Shown here: one piece after another, positions 15,574-24,505 of the stretch
How positions within the stretch are numbered: position 1 is the stretch's first letter
Layout of the letters: each line of letters begins with the position of its first letter
Assembly: GCA_964584905.1 (NCBI GenBank)
Contig: CAZPCC010000439.1
Location: 1 to 32,346 of the forward strand
Length of the DNA: 32,346 nt
Direction of reading: 5' to 3'
DNA from: JALZIF01 sp964584905
GTDB taxonomy: Bacteria > Gemmatimonadota > Gemmatimonadetes > Gemmatimonadales > Gemmatimonadaceae
The notes under the pieces: model-generated
Told to the model about the DNA's origin: nothing
The model's input: only the letters and a program-made list of their open reading frames with translations
The model's database searches: none
Position numbers and translations under genes: made by a program

Positions 15574-18500
15574 TTACCCCGCGGGCCGATCGCGAAGTCT
15601 TGCAATGCCCGCTCTGGCAGCCGTTACCTGCGGTTGCAGCGACTGATCGGCGTTCTCCCAGAGATCCACGAATTGCTGATAGGCGGCTTCCGCCTTTGCG
15701 CGCTCGCCCAGTTCCTCGTACATCCGCCCGCGCGCGAAATTGCTGCGCGCGTACATTGCCCATCGCGGATCGGGCACACCCTGCACCCCGATCAATTCCG
15801 CTGGCTTGATTCCCTCGTAAACCGCGATCGAGCCGCGCAGATCGCCGAGCTCGGCGAGCACTTCGGCCTTGAGAAAGGCATCGAACAAGCCGTTCATCGG
15901 GCCCTTGCCCGCGCTGTCGAACGTCGCGGCTGCCTGGCGTGCGGCAACCGTATCGCCTCGTTCGATGGCGACGAGGGCGGCCACTACGGGAGGGATTGAC
16001 GTGACGGGTGTCGGCGACCACCCGAGAAGGGCGTTCATGTACATGGTATCACGCGACACGACGAACGCGGCGAACATGAGGGTGGAATTTGCCTGCAAGG
16101 CCTGCGACGGCACTCCCTGGCGCTTCGGATCGAAGTTGCGCGCCACATTGTCCAGAGGAGCACGAAGGTTCGCATAGTCGAGGCCGAGCGCCGCCTTGTT
16201 CAGTGCGACCCATGGATCGAGAAAGACAGAGGTGGGCGTGCTGGATCCGCCCATGAACATTCCCGGGAGCTGGGGATCGAGCTCCATCGCCATGTCGCGA
16301 ATCGTGTCGAGCAGACTCGGCTTCCCACCGTAAGCCGCAACCGCTCCCGATGCGAAGAGGGTCGTCAGGCGTGTCGCGCCTCCGTACTTCCGCAGCGAAT
16401 CTGTACCGTGCCCGCGGATCGCGTTCTGAAGGGTCGATATGGCATCGTTCGTCTGGCCGGCGTACAACTCGAACAAGGCAATTCGATAGGGAAACTCGGG
16501 AGCGTGCACCTGGCGTCGTCCGAGCGCCGAACGCAAGGCACCGGCCGCCGCCGAAAAGTCGCTGGCCACCGCGTATGCATTTGCCAACGCCTCGTTCGAT
16601 TCCGCAGCATCCGGATCGTGGATCACCCAATGCCGGGCGGTGGACAGAGCGCGTTCGCGAGCCTGACGACGAGTCGAGTCGATTCCCGGTTCCCCGAGCC
16701 GCTGCCGCAGCTCAGGGGTGAGAGCAATCAGCGAATCGTCGCGCAGAATGAAGGGCACCGCAGAATTTCCCGGGATCGTATACATCGCCAGCAGATGGGG
16801 ATAGGCGAGATGCAGTGTCGAGTCGAGTGCGAGCGTGCGTTGGAAAGCCCGCATCGCCTGATTTCTGGTCGCCACAAATTCACTGGTGCTACCGGCCGGC
16901 ATGTGGAAGTACGCATCTCCCAGTCCATACCAAACTTCGGCATCCAGCGAGTCGCGGCGCACCAGCGCCGTGTACCTCGTCCGCGCATCGGCCAGGTGCC
17001 GCGAGGCCGTTTCATTCTCGCCGACCACGCTTGCCTGAATACCTTCGGAGAGCGCCAGGTGTGCGTCGACGATCATCCTCTCGCGCTCGGGGAGCCGCGC
17101 AGCGTATCGCGCAGCCAGCCGCGAGAAATGAACACCTGACGTATCGCCGAGCTGATTCTGCCAGCCGCGCAATACGGCACGCTTGTGGTAGGCGAGCGCA
17201 AACGTGCTGTCGGCGGCTATGGCGCGGCCCAGCGCCGTGTCGGCATTGACCAGGTCGAACGAATTGAGCGAACGCACCCCAGATAGATAGGCAAGATAGG
17301 CCTCGAGCGAGGTCGATGTCTTTTGAGCGTGGTCGACGACCATCGCCGGCGCGTTCACCAGGTCGAGCAGCTCGCGAGAGAGCTGATCGAAGATTCCGCG
17401 CGGATCGGCATCGAGCGGAGCCGTCACCTTCGCATCATCGACCTGACTTCCCGACGCCACATCGTAGACCCGAGCCGTTACGGTGAGCGAGTCACGGATC
17501 TCGCGCGAAATGTTGCCGAGCACCGCGGTCCATACGCCGGCCCGCCTCGCCAGGCGGCGCGCATCCTCGAGCCCGATACGACGTTCGTCGCCGAGTTCTG
17601 CCTCATCCAGAAGGTCGAGCGTGCGTTCGTAGTCGACCACCGAAAGGTCGCGCCACTCGGAAAGGTTGAGCGTGAGCATGCTGACGCTCCCCTCGCGCAG
17701 CCATGCAAGCTCGGGATCCCCGGTCTGGTTGTCGAACGGCACGACGAGAAATGATTTGCGCGGATCGACGCCGGCCGGCACGCCATCGCCACCCGTCAGG
17801 CCGAGCACGAGCGCGATGGCGGCGATGACGGCCAGCGCCGCGCCGCCGGCGAGCAGGCGGTTCTTCCGGCGCTTGCCGGCGCGCATGCTCCTGGCGCTTC
17901 CGGGAATCTCGCCTGACGTATCACCTAACGCCGCAGCCATTGCTCCCGCATCGTGCCAGCGCGCCGACGGATCCTTGGCCAGCGCCCGCTCGATCGCTTC
18001 ATCCAGCGCCGCCGGCAGTTCCTGCACCTGTTCGCCCAGCGGCGGTGGCACACTGGTGATCTGCTGCGCGATTATCGACACCGCGCTGTCACCGGAAAAC
18101 GCCGGCGCCCCGGACACCATCTCGTAACCGATCAGACCTAACGAATAGATGTCGCTCCGCCCGTCGAGGTTGCGCTCGCCCGCCGCCTGTTCGGGACTCA
18201 TGTACCGCGGCGAGCCGACGATGAATCCGGTGCCGGTCATCCTCTCATCGCCCGATGTCAGCGCCTGAGCCACCCCAAAGTCGGTGATCATCGCCCGGCC
18301 GCTCTCGGCATCGAGCAGAATGTTCTCCGGCTTGATGTCCCGGTGGATTATCCCGTGCCCGTGCGCATAGAAGAGAGCTTCCGCCAGCTGCCGCAGAATC
18401 CGCGTCGCCCCCGCCGGCTCGATCCGCCCCTCACGCTCCATCAGATCGCGAAGACTCTCGCCCGGCACGAACTCCATCACGAAGTAGAGCAGACCGTTCG

Positions 18501-18768
18501 CCTCTCCGGCGGCGTAAACGGAGACGATGTGCGGATGCCGCAGCCGCGCCACGGTACGAGCCTCCTGAAGGAAGCGCGCCCGGAACGACTTGGCGGTGCT
18601 CAGCTCGGGGGAGATCACCTTGATGGCGACCGCGCGGTCCAGCGTCAGGTCGCGCCCCAGAAAGACGCTCCCCATGCCACCCGCGCCTAGCGCGCGCTCG
18701 ACCTCGTACTGCGTGCCGAGCGCTACGCGCACCTGCTCGATTAGTCCGGAGGGGACGGGTTCGCTCAT
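15574..18768 (-). CDS. Membrane Ser/Thr protein kinase with TolB-like and TPR sensor region
   Basis: Hanks-type kinase of 1064 residues. Kinase domain ~21-285: glycine loop GAGGMGSV (28-35), catalytic lysine K50, HRDIKPEN (142-149), DFG (163-165), and SPRYMSPEQ in the activation segment, all intact. A basic stretch (GKRRKN) is followed by one transmembrane helix (~305-326), so the rest is predicted extracytoplasmic. Next comes a TolB N-terminal-like domain (SFLVVPFDNQTGDPELAWL, from ~339), then ~600 residues of helical TPR-like repeats. ATG at 18768 is preferred over TTG at 18777; neither has a good Shine-Dalgarno. This architecture is common in Gemmatimonadota and Acidobacteriota. Substrates are unknown. 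Confidence 0.93.
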   Translation of the reverse strand: MSEPVPSGLIEQVRVALGTQYEVERALGAGGMGSVFLGRDLTLDRAVAIKVISPELSTAKSFRARFLQEARTVARLRHPHIVSVYAAGEANGLLYFVMEFVPGESLRDLMEREGRIEPAGATRILRQLAEALFYAHGHGIIHRDIKPENILLDAESGRAMITDFGVAQALTSGDERMTGTGFIVGSPRYMSPEQAAGERNLDGRSDIYSLGLIGYEMVSGAPAFSGDSAVSIIAQQITSVPPPLGEQVQELPAALDEAIERALAKDPSARWHDAGAMAAALGDTSGEIPGSARSMRAGKRRKNRLLAGGAALAVIAAIALVLGLTGGDGVPAGVDPRKSFLVVPFDNQTGDPELAWLREGSVSMLTLNLSEWRDLSVVDYERTLDLLDEAELGDERRIGLEDARRLARRAGVWTAVLGNISREIRDSLTVTARVYDVASGSQVDDAKVTAPLDADPRGIFDQLSRELLDLVNAPAMVVDHAQKTSTSLEAYLAYLSGVRSLNSFDLVNADTALGRAIAADSTFALAYHKRAVLRGWQNQLGDTSGVHFSRLAARYAARLPERERMIVDAHLALSEGIQASVVGENETASRHLADARTRYTALVRRDSLDAEVWYGLGDAYFHMPAGSTSEFVATRNQAMRAFQRTLALDSTLHLAYPHLLAMYTIPGNSAVPFILRDDSLIALTPELRQRLGEPGIDSTRRQARERALSTARHWVIHDPDAAESNEALANAYAVASDFSAAAGALRSALGRRQVHAPEFPYRIALFELYAGQTNDAISTLQNAIRGHGTDSLRKYGGATRLTTLFASGAVAAYGGKPSLLDTIRDMAMELDPQLPGMFMGGSSTPTSVFLDPWVALNKAALGLDYANLRAPLDNVARNFDPKRQGVPSQALQANSTLMFAAFVVSRDTMYMNALLGWSPTPVTSIPPVVAALVAIERGDTVAARQAAATFDSAGKGPMNGLFDAFLKAEVLAELGDLRGSIAVYEGIKPAELIGVQGVPDPRWAMYARSNFARGRMYEELGERAKAEAAYQQFVDLWENADQSLQPQVTAARAGIARLRDRPAG

Positions 18769-18872
18769 GCGATGCAAAATGACATTGGCCGCGATGATTA
18801 GCTATGGCGCGAAGCGCTGCTTCACACGCGCACACACTACCTACCCCTCAGCGATCGACGCGGTTTCGCGTC

Positions 18873-19700
18873 CTACTGTAAGGAGTTGGTGGCGGCTGAA
18901 ACGCGAGCCGTGTAAAGAACAGGTCCGCGCGCATAGATGAACTGTCCGTCCTCGGTCCACGCCGCAGCACCAGGAAGAAGTGCGTCGGCGCGGCCGGTCA
19001 CGCTGTCCACCGGAGCTATCGTTCCGCTTCTCAGGTGCAGCAGGTACCAGCTCGGATTCAGTCGGTCGCCCGAGGTGCCGCGCGCCGTTACGTAGAACGC
19101 GACCAGCGAATCCGCCGGGGCGGCGGCGAACGAGGTCACTGTGTACCGCAGCTGGCCTTGCTGCGGCACACCTTCGGGCTGCCTGCGTATGGAATCGATG
19201 TACGCGGTTGCTCGGGCACGCGCATCGCTCTCCCACCGGGGTGCCTCCAACGCCGCTGGAGGAATAGTGTCATGGGCCGCTTCGAGGTGCTCGAGTGAGT
19301 CGGCGTGAACATCGACTATCGCATGCACGCCCGTGCTCCCGGTTGACTGAAACACTAGGCGGTGATCGGCAACCCACCACGCCTCGCCAACCGAATCGGG
19401 CCATACAAGGTGCACTCGCTGCTCTCGAGGCTCGAGCAGCGCCAGGCCTGCGCTGATCCCCTGGGCCGGATCGGCAAAAACGATCGCGACCGTCTGACCG
19501 TCGGGCTCGGGAACCAGACGGATCACGTAGGCCGAATCGCTCAGCGAGTCGCGCCCGATGTAGCGCACCGACGCCAGTGAATCCTGCTCGATGAAGAACG
19601 ACTTGGCGTTGCTCTCGAGCTGAACCTTCTCCGGTGCCGGCTCGCATGCGCTGATCAGCGTCAATAGTGTCGCCGTAAGAACGCCAAGTGATCGTCTCAT
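18873..19700 (-). CDS. Predicted lipoprotein, function unknown
   Basis: 275 residues. The N-terminus MRRSLGVLTATLLTLISAC is a lipoprotein signal with lipobox LISAC. The remainder is rich in short beta strands and looks like a partial beta-propeller (repeats of the kind DGQTVAIVFADP, TEDGQFIYARG, SWYLLHLRSG), reminiscent of TolB/WD40-like periplasmic proteins, but no repeat count can be fixed by eye. It lies 104 nt upstream of the kinase on the same strand, so a functional link to the kinase's TolB-like sensor is conceivable but unproven. Confidence 0.7.
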   Translation of the reverse strand: MRRSLGVLTATLLTLISACEPAPEKVQLESNAKSFFIEQDSLASVRYIGRDSLSDSAYVIRLVPEPDGQTVAIVFADPAQGISAGLALLEPREQRVHLVWPDSVGEAWWVADHRLVFQSTGSTGVHAIVDVHADSLEHLEAAHDTIPPAALEAPRWESDARARATAYIDSIRRQPEGVPQQGQLRYTVTSFAAAPADSLVAFYVTARGTSGDRLNPSWYLLHLRSGTIAPVDSVTGRADALLPGAAAWTEDGQFIYARGPVLYTARVSAATNSLQ

Positions 19701-19949
19701 GCCCGGACAGCTTGCAAGAGCTGGGCGAGACAGGCGGACTCAGCCGCAATTGCGCGCCTGCGACGCCGGGGCTGCACGGTTGCACGCCCTTGCTGACGGA
19801 GCTGTCGCCGCCCTGCCTGACGATCACCCGATTAGGTGACGCGCGACTGACTTGCGAATCCCATAGTACCGCCGACTCCGAGACGAGTGGTGTGTCCTCA
19901 CATCTCGCTCCTCTCATCTGTCCTGTAACATCGCCCCACAGGAGATTCC
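19701..19949. other. Divergent promoter region, lipoprotein / AraC-type regulator
   Basis: 249 nt between divergent genes. The AraC-type gene has AGGAGA correctly spaced before its ATG. No clear -35/-10 pair or operator-like repeat was identified. One GCCTGACG octamer occurs at 19815. Confidence 0.3.
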
Positions 19950-20933
19950 ATGTCGCTGCAGCCGTCTCGCCATGCGCTTACGCCGGTCGCCACACTCCTT
20001 ACGCGCGATGAAAGGATGCGCGTCGACGCCGCCGGTGAGGGCTTGTTCTATACCATGCACAGCGATTCGGTCGATCAGCTCATGCACGATCTGCGGCAGC
20101 GCAGCATTGGCGCGGTACTCGTCTCGGTAAACCGATGCGACGACCGCGCGGTTGCCTCGCTGGCGCGCGTGGTGCGCGAGTTCCCCCGCGTTTCCACCGT
20201 TGCCATTCTGTCGCAGGTGGATGGCGCTACGCCGCGAGCGGTACTGTCGCTAGGTGGATCGGGCATCCGCACACTCATCGACGTCAGGCAGCCTGCCGGA
20301 TGGCGGGAGCTCCGAACCGTCATCATGGCCGAGCGAACCTCCGAGATCGAACAGCTCGCCCTCGCACGGTTGGGAGAGGATCTGGCAGGCGCCACCGACG
20401 GATGCACGCGCTTCTTCGAGCTGCTCTTCGGCCGTCCGGTGCGCGTCGCCACCGTGCGCCGCCTCGCCGTCCATTTGGGCGTCGTGACCAGCACACTGAT
20501 GAGCCGCTTCTTCCGCCTCAAGCTTCCCGCTCCCAAGAAGTACCTTGCCTACGCGCGGCTGGTCCACGCGGCGCGGCTGTTCGAAAACCCCGGCCTGTCG
20601 ATAGCCAACGTCGCCAACCACCTGGAGTACTCCTCGCCGCAGAGCTTCGGCCGGCACGTGCAGACGCTCATCGGCTTGACGGCGACCGGCTTCCGGCACC
20701 GCTACGACGGCGAAGGCATGCTCGATCAGTTTCGCGCGAGACTCGTCATTCCGTACCTGACGACGCTTCGCTTGTTCGATCCGGTGGGCGGCAACACCAG
20801 CCCCGCCGTGCGCCGGGTGATGGCGGATGCAACATCGCGCGCAACTTCACGAGAGAACACGGCGCTGCGCGCCATCCGCGCCGGGGATACGGCGGATCTC
20901 AGAAGGGCGGTGGCCGAATCGGTGGAGCGTTAG
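19950..20933 (+). CDS. AraC-family transcriptional regulator
   Basis: 327 residues. A C-terminal AraC/XylS double helix-turn-helix spans about residues 150-250, with the second HTH LSIANVANHLEYSSPQSFGRHV and GLTATGFRHRY being diagnostic. The N-terminal ~125 residues read as alternating strands and helices (GAVLVSV, STVAILSQVD, GIRTLIDV), like a degenerate receiver domain, but no phospho-acceptor Asp pattern is evident, so the ligand or signal is unknown. An extra ~70-residue tail follows the DNA-binding domain. AGGAG lies upstream of the ATG. Its stop codon overlaps the stop of the converging chemotaxis receptor. Confidence 0.85.
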   Translation: MSLQPSRHALTPVATLLTRDERMRVDAAGEGLFYTMHSDSVDQLMHDLRQRSIGAVLVSVNRCDDRAVASLARVVREFPRVSTVAILSQVDGATPRAVLSLGGSGIRTLIDVRQPAGWRELRTVIMAERTSEIEQLALARLGEDLAGATDGCTRFFELLFGRPVRVATVRRLAVHLGVVTSTLMSRFFRLKLPAPKKYLAYARLVHAARLFENPGLSIANVANHLEYSSPQSFGRHVQTLIGLTATGFRHRYDGEGMLDQFRARLVIPYLTTLRLFDPVGGNTSPAVRRVMADATSRATSRENTALRAIRAGDTADLRRAVAESVER

Positions 20934-22681
20934 CTCACTCGCCGAATTGGTGGAGGCTGCGCGCCTGACAATGCAGGGCGCGCGGCCGACTCCCGTTCGA
21001 TTGGCCGCTCATGCACCACGTTGAAATGCGCTATGGCCTGACGCAGCCGCTCGGCCAACTCGGCGAGCTGCTGCGCGGTGTGCGTCACTTCGATCATCGC
21101 CGAGCTCTGTTCGGCGCCGGCCCGCGAAGCACGGCTCGCCCGCTCTCCGACTTCTACGGAAACCGCGTCGCTCTGCTCCAGCGCCTGCGAGAGATCCGAC
21201 ATCGCCGACGCCTGCTCGCGCGATACCGCAGCTGCTCCGGCGACTCCGGAGGCCACATGATCGATGCTCATCAGCATCGAATCGAGCGCGGTCTTTGCCT
21301 GCGCCGCCACATCGCCCACATCGCGAACTTCCCGCTCGCCGGCCGTCATGGTCTGAACCACTGTCGCGATGGTGTCTCGAACCGTCGCGACCATCCCCGC
21401 AGTCTCCTTGGCCGCCCGCGCGCTCTGCTCGGCCAGCTTTCTCACTTCCTCGGCCACCACGGCAAAGCCCCGTCCGTGCTCGCCGGCGCGGCTGGCTTCG
21501 ATTGCCGCGTTCAGCGCCAGCAGGTTGGTTTGCCGCGCAATGTTGGAGACGGTCTCGACGAATTCACCAATCGTCTCCGAGTTCGTGCTCAGTGTTTCCA
21601 CTGCCCGGGAAGCATGCTCCACCCGCTGCCCGACCGTCACGAGTGAGTCAGCGGCTCTGCCGATTGCGTCGCGGCTCGCTCCCGCCACCGTCACCAGTGC
21701 CTTCGCTTCCGTCTCGATACGCTCCGCACGCGTCAGCAAGTCGCCGGCGAGCGTACTCGCGTGCGAGGACCGCTTTACCGTCGTGGTTGTGAGCGCACGT
21801 TGCGACTGCGACTGCGTGGTGAGGTCCTGGGTCGCGCTCGCCAGAGCAGTCCCACTGGCCTGAAGCTGCCCAACCGACGACGCAAGCTCCTCGGTGAGCC
21901 TCGCCACGGTCGCCGACTCGGTCTGGACGCCTCCGATCAGGGTGCCTACCTGACGAATCATCTGGTTGAAGCTGCGCTCCAGAAAGCCCAACTCATCGTT
22001 GTGTCGCGCGGCCGCGCGCACGGTGAGATCACCGTGCTCGGCCGTCGCCATACAGCCACGAGTGGACCGGATCCGGCCAACCAGGCGAGAGGCGATTGGC
22101 ACAACGAGCCAAGTGGTCAGGAACAGGATCAGGGCGTCCACGAACAGCTCGGGGTGTACCACGCCGTCCTTCCAGACGAAGGCATGCGCCAGGCGCGAAC
22201 CGACATAGCAGCCCACCGACAGGAACGATGTGAATCGTCCCAGCCCGCGTCCCTGGTCGAACGAGTAGGGGATGATCGCCAGGTAGTAGAGCATTCCCAG
22301 CGCGCCGTGGTCGAGCACGAGAATGGCGACGCTGATGAGCATCACATCGAACGTGGCGAACACGTAGGGGGACCACCATCCAGGCTCCGCCTTCTTCGTC
22401 CAGTAGTGCGTCAGCGCTTCATTGACGCCGAGGGAGGTCACAACGATCACCACGTTTATGACCCACCAGTGCTGGACCACTCCCGCGACACTGGCTGCAA
22501 AAAGAAGAAGGCCAATGAGCGGAATGGCCCATCTGCGGCGACGCGACCCCAACCGGATGGTTACGAGGTCCTTTTCTCGCTGTTCCTGTTCGGGGGCCAG
22601 GCGCGCGGATGCGGCGGCCACGGGGAGGTCGGGAACGCGGAGCGGCGGATCGAGACGGAGCGAGTTGCTGCGCTGGGGCAT
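20930..22681 (-). CDS. Methyl-accepting chemotaxis protein with polytopic membrane sensor
   Basis: 583 residues. The highly conserved signalling tip is at 381-420 (IARQTNLLALNAAIEAS, then RAGEHGRGFAVVAEEVRKLA), set in long coiled coil from ~255 to 555. The input region is not a periplasmic ligand domain but about six hydrophobic helices (roughly 51-70, 73-92, 105-123, 128-140, 150-168, 180-200) followed by a HAMP-like segment (~195-250). No CheA/CheW/CheR gene is in the window, so it must signal to proteins encoded elsewhere, or act in a non-chemotaxis pathway. The ATG at 22681 is preferred because upstream sequence is unlike the family; ribosome-binding site is weak. Confidence 0.92.
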   Translation of the reverse strand: MPQRSNSLRLDPPLRVPDLPVAAASARLAPEQEQREKDLVTIRLGSRRRRWAIPLIGLLLFAASVAGVVQHWWVINVVIVVTSLGVNEALTHYWTKKAEPGWWSPYVFATFDVMLISVAILVLDHGALGMLYYLAIIPYSFDQGRGLGRFTSFLSVGCYVGSRLAHAFVWKDGVVHPELFVDALILFLTTWLVVPIASRLVGRIRSTRGCMATAEHGDLTVRAAARHNDELGFLERSFNQMIRQVGTLIGGVQTESATVARLTEELASSVGQLQASGTALASATQDLTTQSQSQRALTTTTVKRSSHASTLAGDLLTRAERIETEAKALVTVAGASRDAIGRAADSLVTVGQRVEHASRAVETLSTNSETIGEFVETVSNIARQTNLLALNAAIEASRAGEHGRGFAVVAEEVRKLAEQSARAAKETAGMVATVRDTIATVVQTMTAGEREVRDVGDVAAQAKTALDSMLMSIDHVASGVAGAAAVSREQASAMSDLSQALEQSDAVSVEVGERASRASRAGAEQSSAMIEVTHTAQQLAELAERLRQAIAHFNVVHERPIERESAARPALSGAQPPPIRRVS

Positions 22682-22889
22682 GTCCACGCGCGATACGAGA
22701 GTGCTGAAGATTTTCACGCTCTCCCGGCATCGGGACACGTGCTGCTGTCCGGGGGACGCATTCGGGCAGCGAGCGGTCACGTGGTGCAGCGGGTTCTGGT
22801 TGAGCGGTTGCGCCCTGGTGGCGTACTTTGGGTTGGCGTCGCTGCGGCGAGAGCCGAGTGCACCGCGGAGGAATCGTCCTCCTGATTCA

Positions 22890-22976
22890 GTGCCATACGC
22901 TTTTTCAGCCAGCGACTAGCGCCGCATGGCGCTCAGTCGCACACCTCCCCTATTTCCCAGTTCCTGTTTCCTATAC
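22890..22976. repeat. Dispersed intergenic repeat, copy B
   Basis: GCTTTTTCAGCCAGCGACTA is almost identical to copy A, then a hairpin GCGACTAGCGCC-GCAT-GGCGCTCAGTCGC, then CACACCTCCCCTATTTCC and an arm of TTCCTGTTTCCTAT. Compared with copy A, the stem base G-U has become G-C and the loop differs, so pairing is preserved while sequence changes. Confidence 0.75.
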
Positions 22977-22994
22977 ACAACCAGGGAGTTCCGT

Positions 22995-23801
22995 GTGATT
23001 GCATTTCGGGTGTTTTCTGCTTCCGCCATGCTCCTCGCCATGGCCTGTGCGCCGGCAAATCAGGGCAGCAGCGAATCGGGCAATAGCCAGGCGCCGCGGC
23101 TCGTGTCCGGCAACGATTCGGCTCAGGCCCGGCTGGACAGCTCGCCGCGGCATGGTGAGTGGGCTATGATCCCTAACGGCGATGTGGACAGCGTTCGCGC
23201 CTGGGTGGTCTATCCCGAGCGGAGCAGCGAAGCGCCGGTCGTGATCGTGGTGCACGAGATCTATGGCCTGACCCCGTGGATCCGGTCGGTCGCCGATCAG
23301 CTGGCGGCCGATGGTTTCATCGCGATAGCCCCCGATTACCTGACAGGCAAAGGCATACCCGACTCACCCGAAGGCCCGCCGCGTGATGCCGCGGTCGCCG
23401 CCGTGCGTGCGCTGCCGCAGCACGAGGTACAGCGCCGGACGGACGCCGCCGCCCGTTATGGCATGGCTCTGCCGGCCGCCGCCGACAGCTACGGTATAGT
23501 CGGATTCTGCTGGGGTGGCTCGGTCTCGTTCCACCACGCCGTCCACGCGCCCAATCTCGGGGCCGCCGTAGTGTACTACGGCAGCTCGCCGCAGACGTCG
23601 AGCCTGGCCTCGGTGCGGGCGCCCGTACTCGGCCTTTACGGCGGTGATGATGCGCGGGTAAACGCGACTATCGCACCCGCCGACAGCGCCATGACCGCGC
23701 TGGGCAAGACCTACGAGCAGGAGATCTACGAGGGCGCCGGCCACGGCTTTCTTCGCCAGCAGGATGGCCAGGAAGGCGCCAATCTCGCCGCGGCGCAGTA
23801 G
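22995..23801 (+). CDS. Dienelactone-hydrolase-family lipoprotein, with an in-frame amber codon near its C-terminus
   Basis: Alpha/beta hydrolase of the DLH family. The GTG at 22995 is the likely start: AGGGAG is correctly spaced, and it directly precedes a lipoprotein signal with lipobox LLAMAC (Cys18). Longer frames run into the upstream repeat. The catalytic set is visible: E88 in HEIYGL, nucleophile C172 in GFCWGG, D218 in GGDD and H250 in GAGHGF, so the active site is complete. The frame ends at TAG (23799-23801) right after NLAAAQ, but translation beyond it gives AWPATLAWFRRHLQ and a TGA, the usual DLH C-terminal helix. The product is thus missing that helix unless the amber is read through. 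Confidence 0.85.
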   Translation: MIAFRVFSASAMLLAMACAPANQGSSESGNSQAPRLVSGNDSAQARLDSSPRHGEWAMIPNGDVDSVRAWVVYPERSSEAPVVIVVHEIYGLTPWIRSVADQLAADGFIAIAPDYLTGKGIPDSPEGPPRDAAVAAVRALPQHEVQRRTDAAARYGMALPAAADSYGIVGFCWGGSVSFHHAVHAPNLGAAVVYYGSSPQTSSLASVRAPVLGLYGGDDARVNATIAPADSAMTALGKTYEQEIYEGAGHGFLRQQDGQEGANLAAAQ

Positions 23802-23846
23802 GCGTGGCCGGCGACGCTCGCCTGGTTCCGGCGCCACCTGCAGTGA
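23802..23846 (+). pseudogene. Detached C-terminal helix of the DLH-family lipoprotein
   Basis: Fourteen codons in the same frame as the preceding gene, directly after its TAG, encode AWPATLAWFRRHLQ followed by TGA. This matches the terminal helix typical of DLH-family hydrolases (AW.RTL.WFR.HL pattern), so the TAG is probably a recent nonsense mutation, a sequencing error or a readthrough site. Confidence 0.6.
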
Positions 23847-23858
23847 GCAATAACGCGA

Positions 23859-24386
23859 TCACCACCCCTCACGCTCGCGAAGCGTCGTTATGTGCGCGAC
23901 GTGGTGGTCGCCGTGCCATCCGTACTGAATGATGAGTAGGCCAAGCGTCAGTGAGCCGATCTCCGGATGACGGAGCGGGCGGGCGAACGCTCCGTCATCG
24001 CAGGCGCGAAGCAACGCCACCCATCGCCGGTGAAGGTTCGCCAACAGCAGAAGCGAAGTCTCGATAGGTGTCGACGCCGTGTCGGGGAGCGCCGCCCATA
24101 GCTGTTCGTCGTAGGGACGTATGACCGGATCGTTTTCGGTGAGCGCCAGTTTGGTGCGTACGTAGGCGTTCAGGTGACTGTCGGGCACGTGATGAACCAC
24201 CTGGCGCACCGTCCAGCCCCCGGTACGATAGGGCGTATCGAGCTGTTCCGGGCTGAGACGCTCGACCGCGGCGCGCAGCGCGCCCGGCGCGGTTTCGATG
24301 CGCTCGATCGCTGCGCCGACGGCCTCGGCGGTGGCGCGCTCCGGATAGGTGAACCGTCCAATCGGGTAGCGAGGGTCGGTGGTCAT
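23859..24386 (-). CDS. DinB/YfiT-like putative metal-dependent transferase
   Basis: 175 residues of the DinB-like four-helix family. Candidate metal-ligand histidines occur in the pattern of YfiT and bacillithiol-transferase-like proteins: HHVPDSH near residue 69 and HGDHHVAH near 160. The N-terminal PIGRFTYPE opening is also typical of YfiT relatives. The ATG at 24386 is chosen by homology; no Shine-Dalgarno is seen. It converges with the DLH-like gene; 12 nt separate it from the DLH frame if the amber is read through. Thiol cofactor and substrate are unknown. Confidence 0.85.
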   Translation of the reverse strand: MTTDPRYPIGRFTYPERATAEAVGAAIERIETAPGALRAAVERLSPEQLDTPYRTGGWTVRQVVHHVPDSHLNAYVRTKLALTENDPVIRPYDEQLWAALPDTASTPIETSLLLLANLHRRWVALLRACDDGAFARPLRHPEIGSLTLGLLIIQYGWHGDHHVAHITTLREREGW

Positions 24387-24505
24387 CGTTTGCACATGGT
24401 TGCGGTGGACCGATGCATGCCGTGCAGGGACGAGGGCCCCTGCCACCCCGCACAGAGTCGCGTTACCATACAAGTACGTTCCGCTTCTCGCTCACCACCG
24501 TCGTC

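Noticed and set aside
22926..22994. Upstream extension of the DLH-like lipoprotein
   Set aside because: It lies within dispersed repeat copy B; the GTG at 22995 has a good ribosome-binding site and directly precedes the lipoprotein signal.
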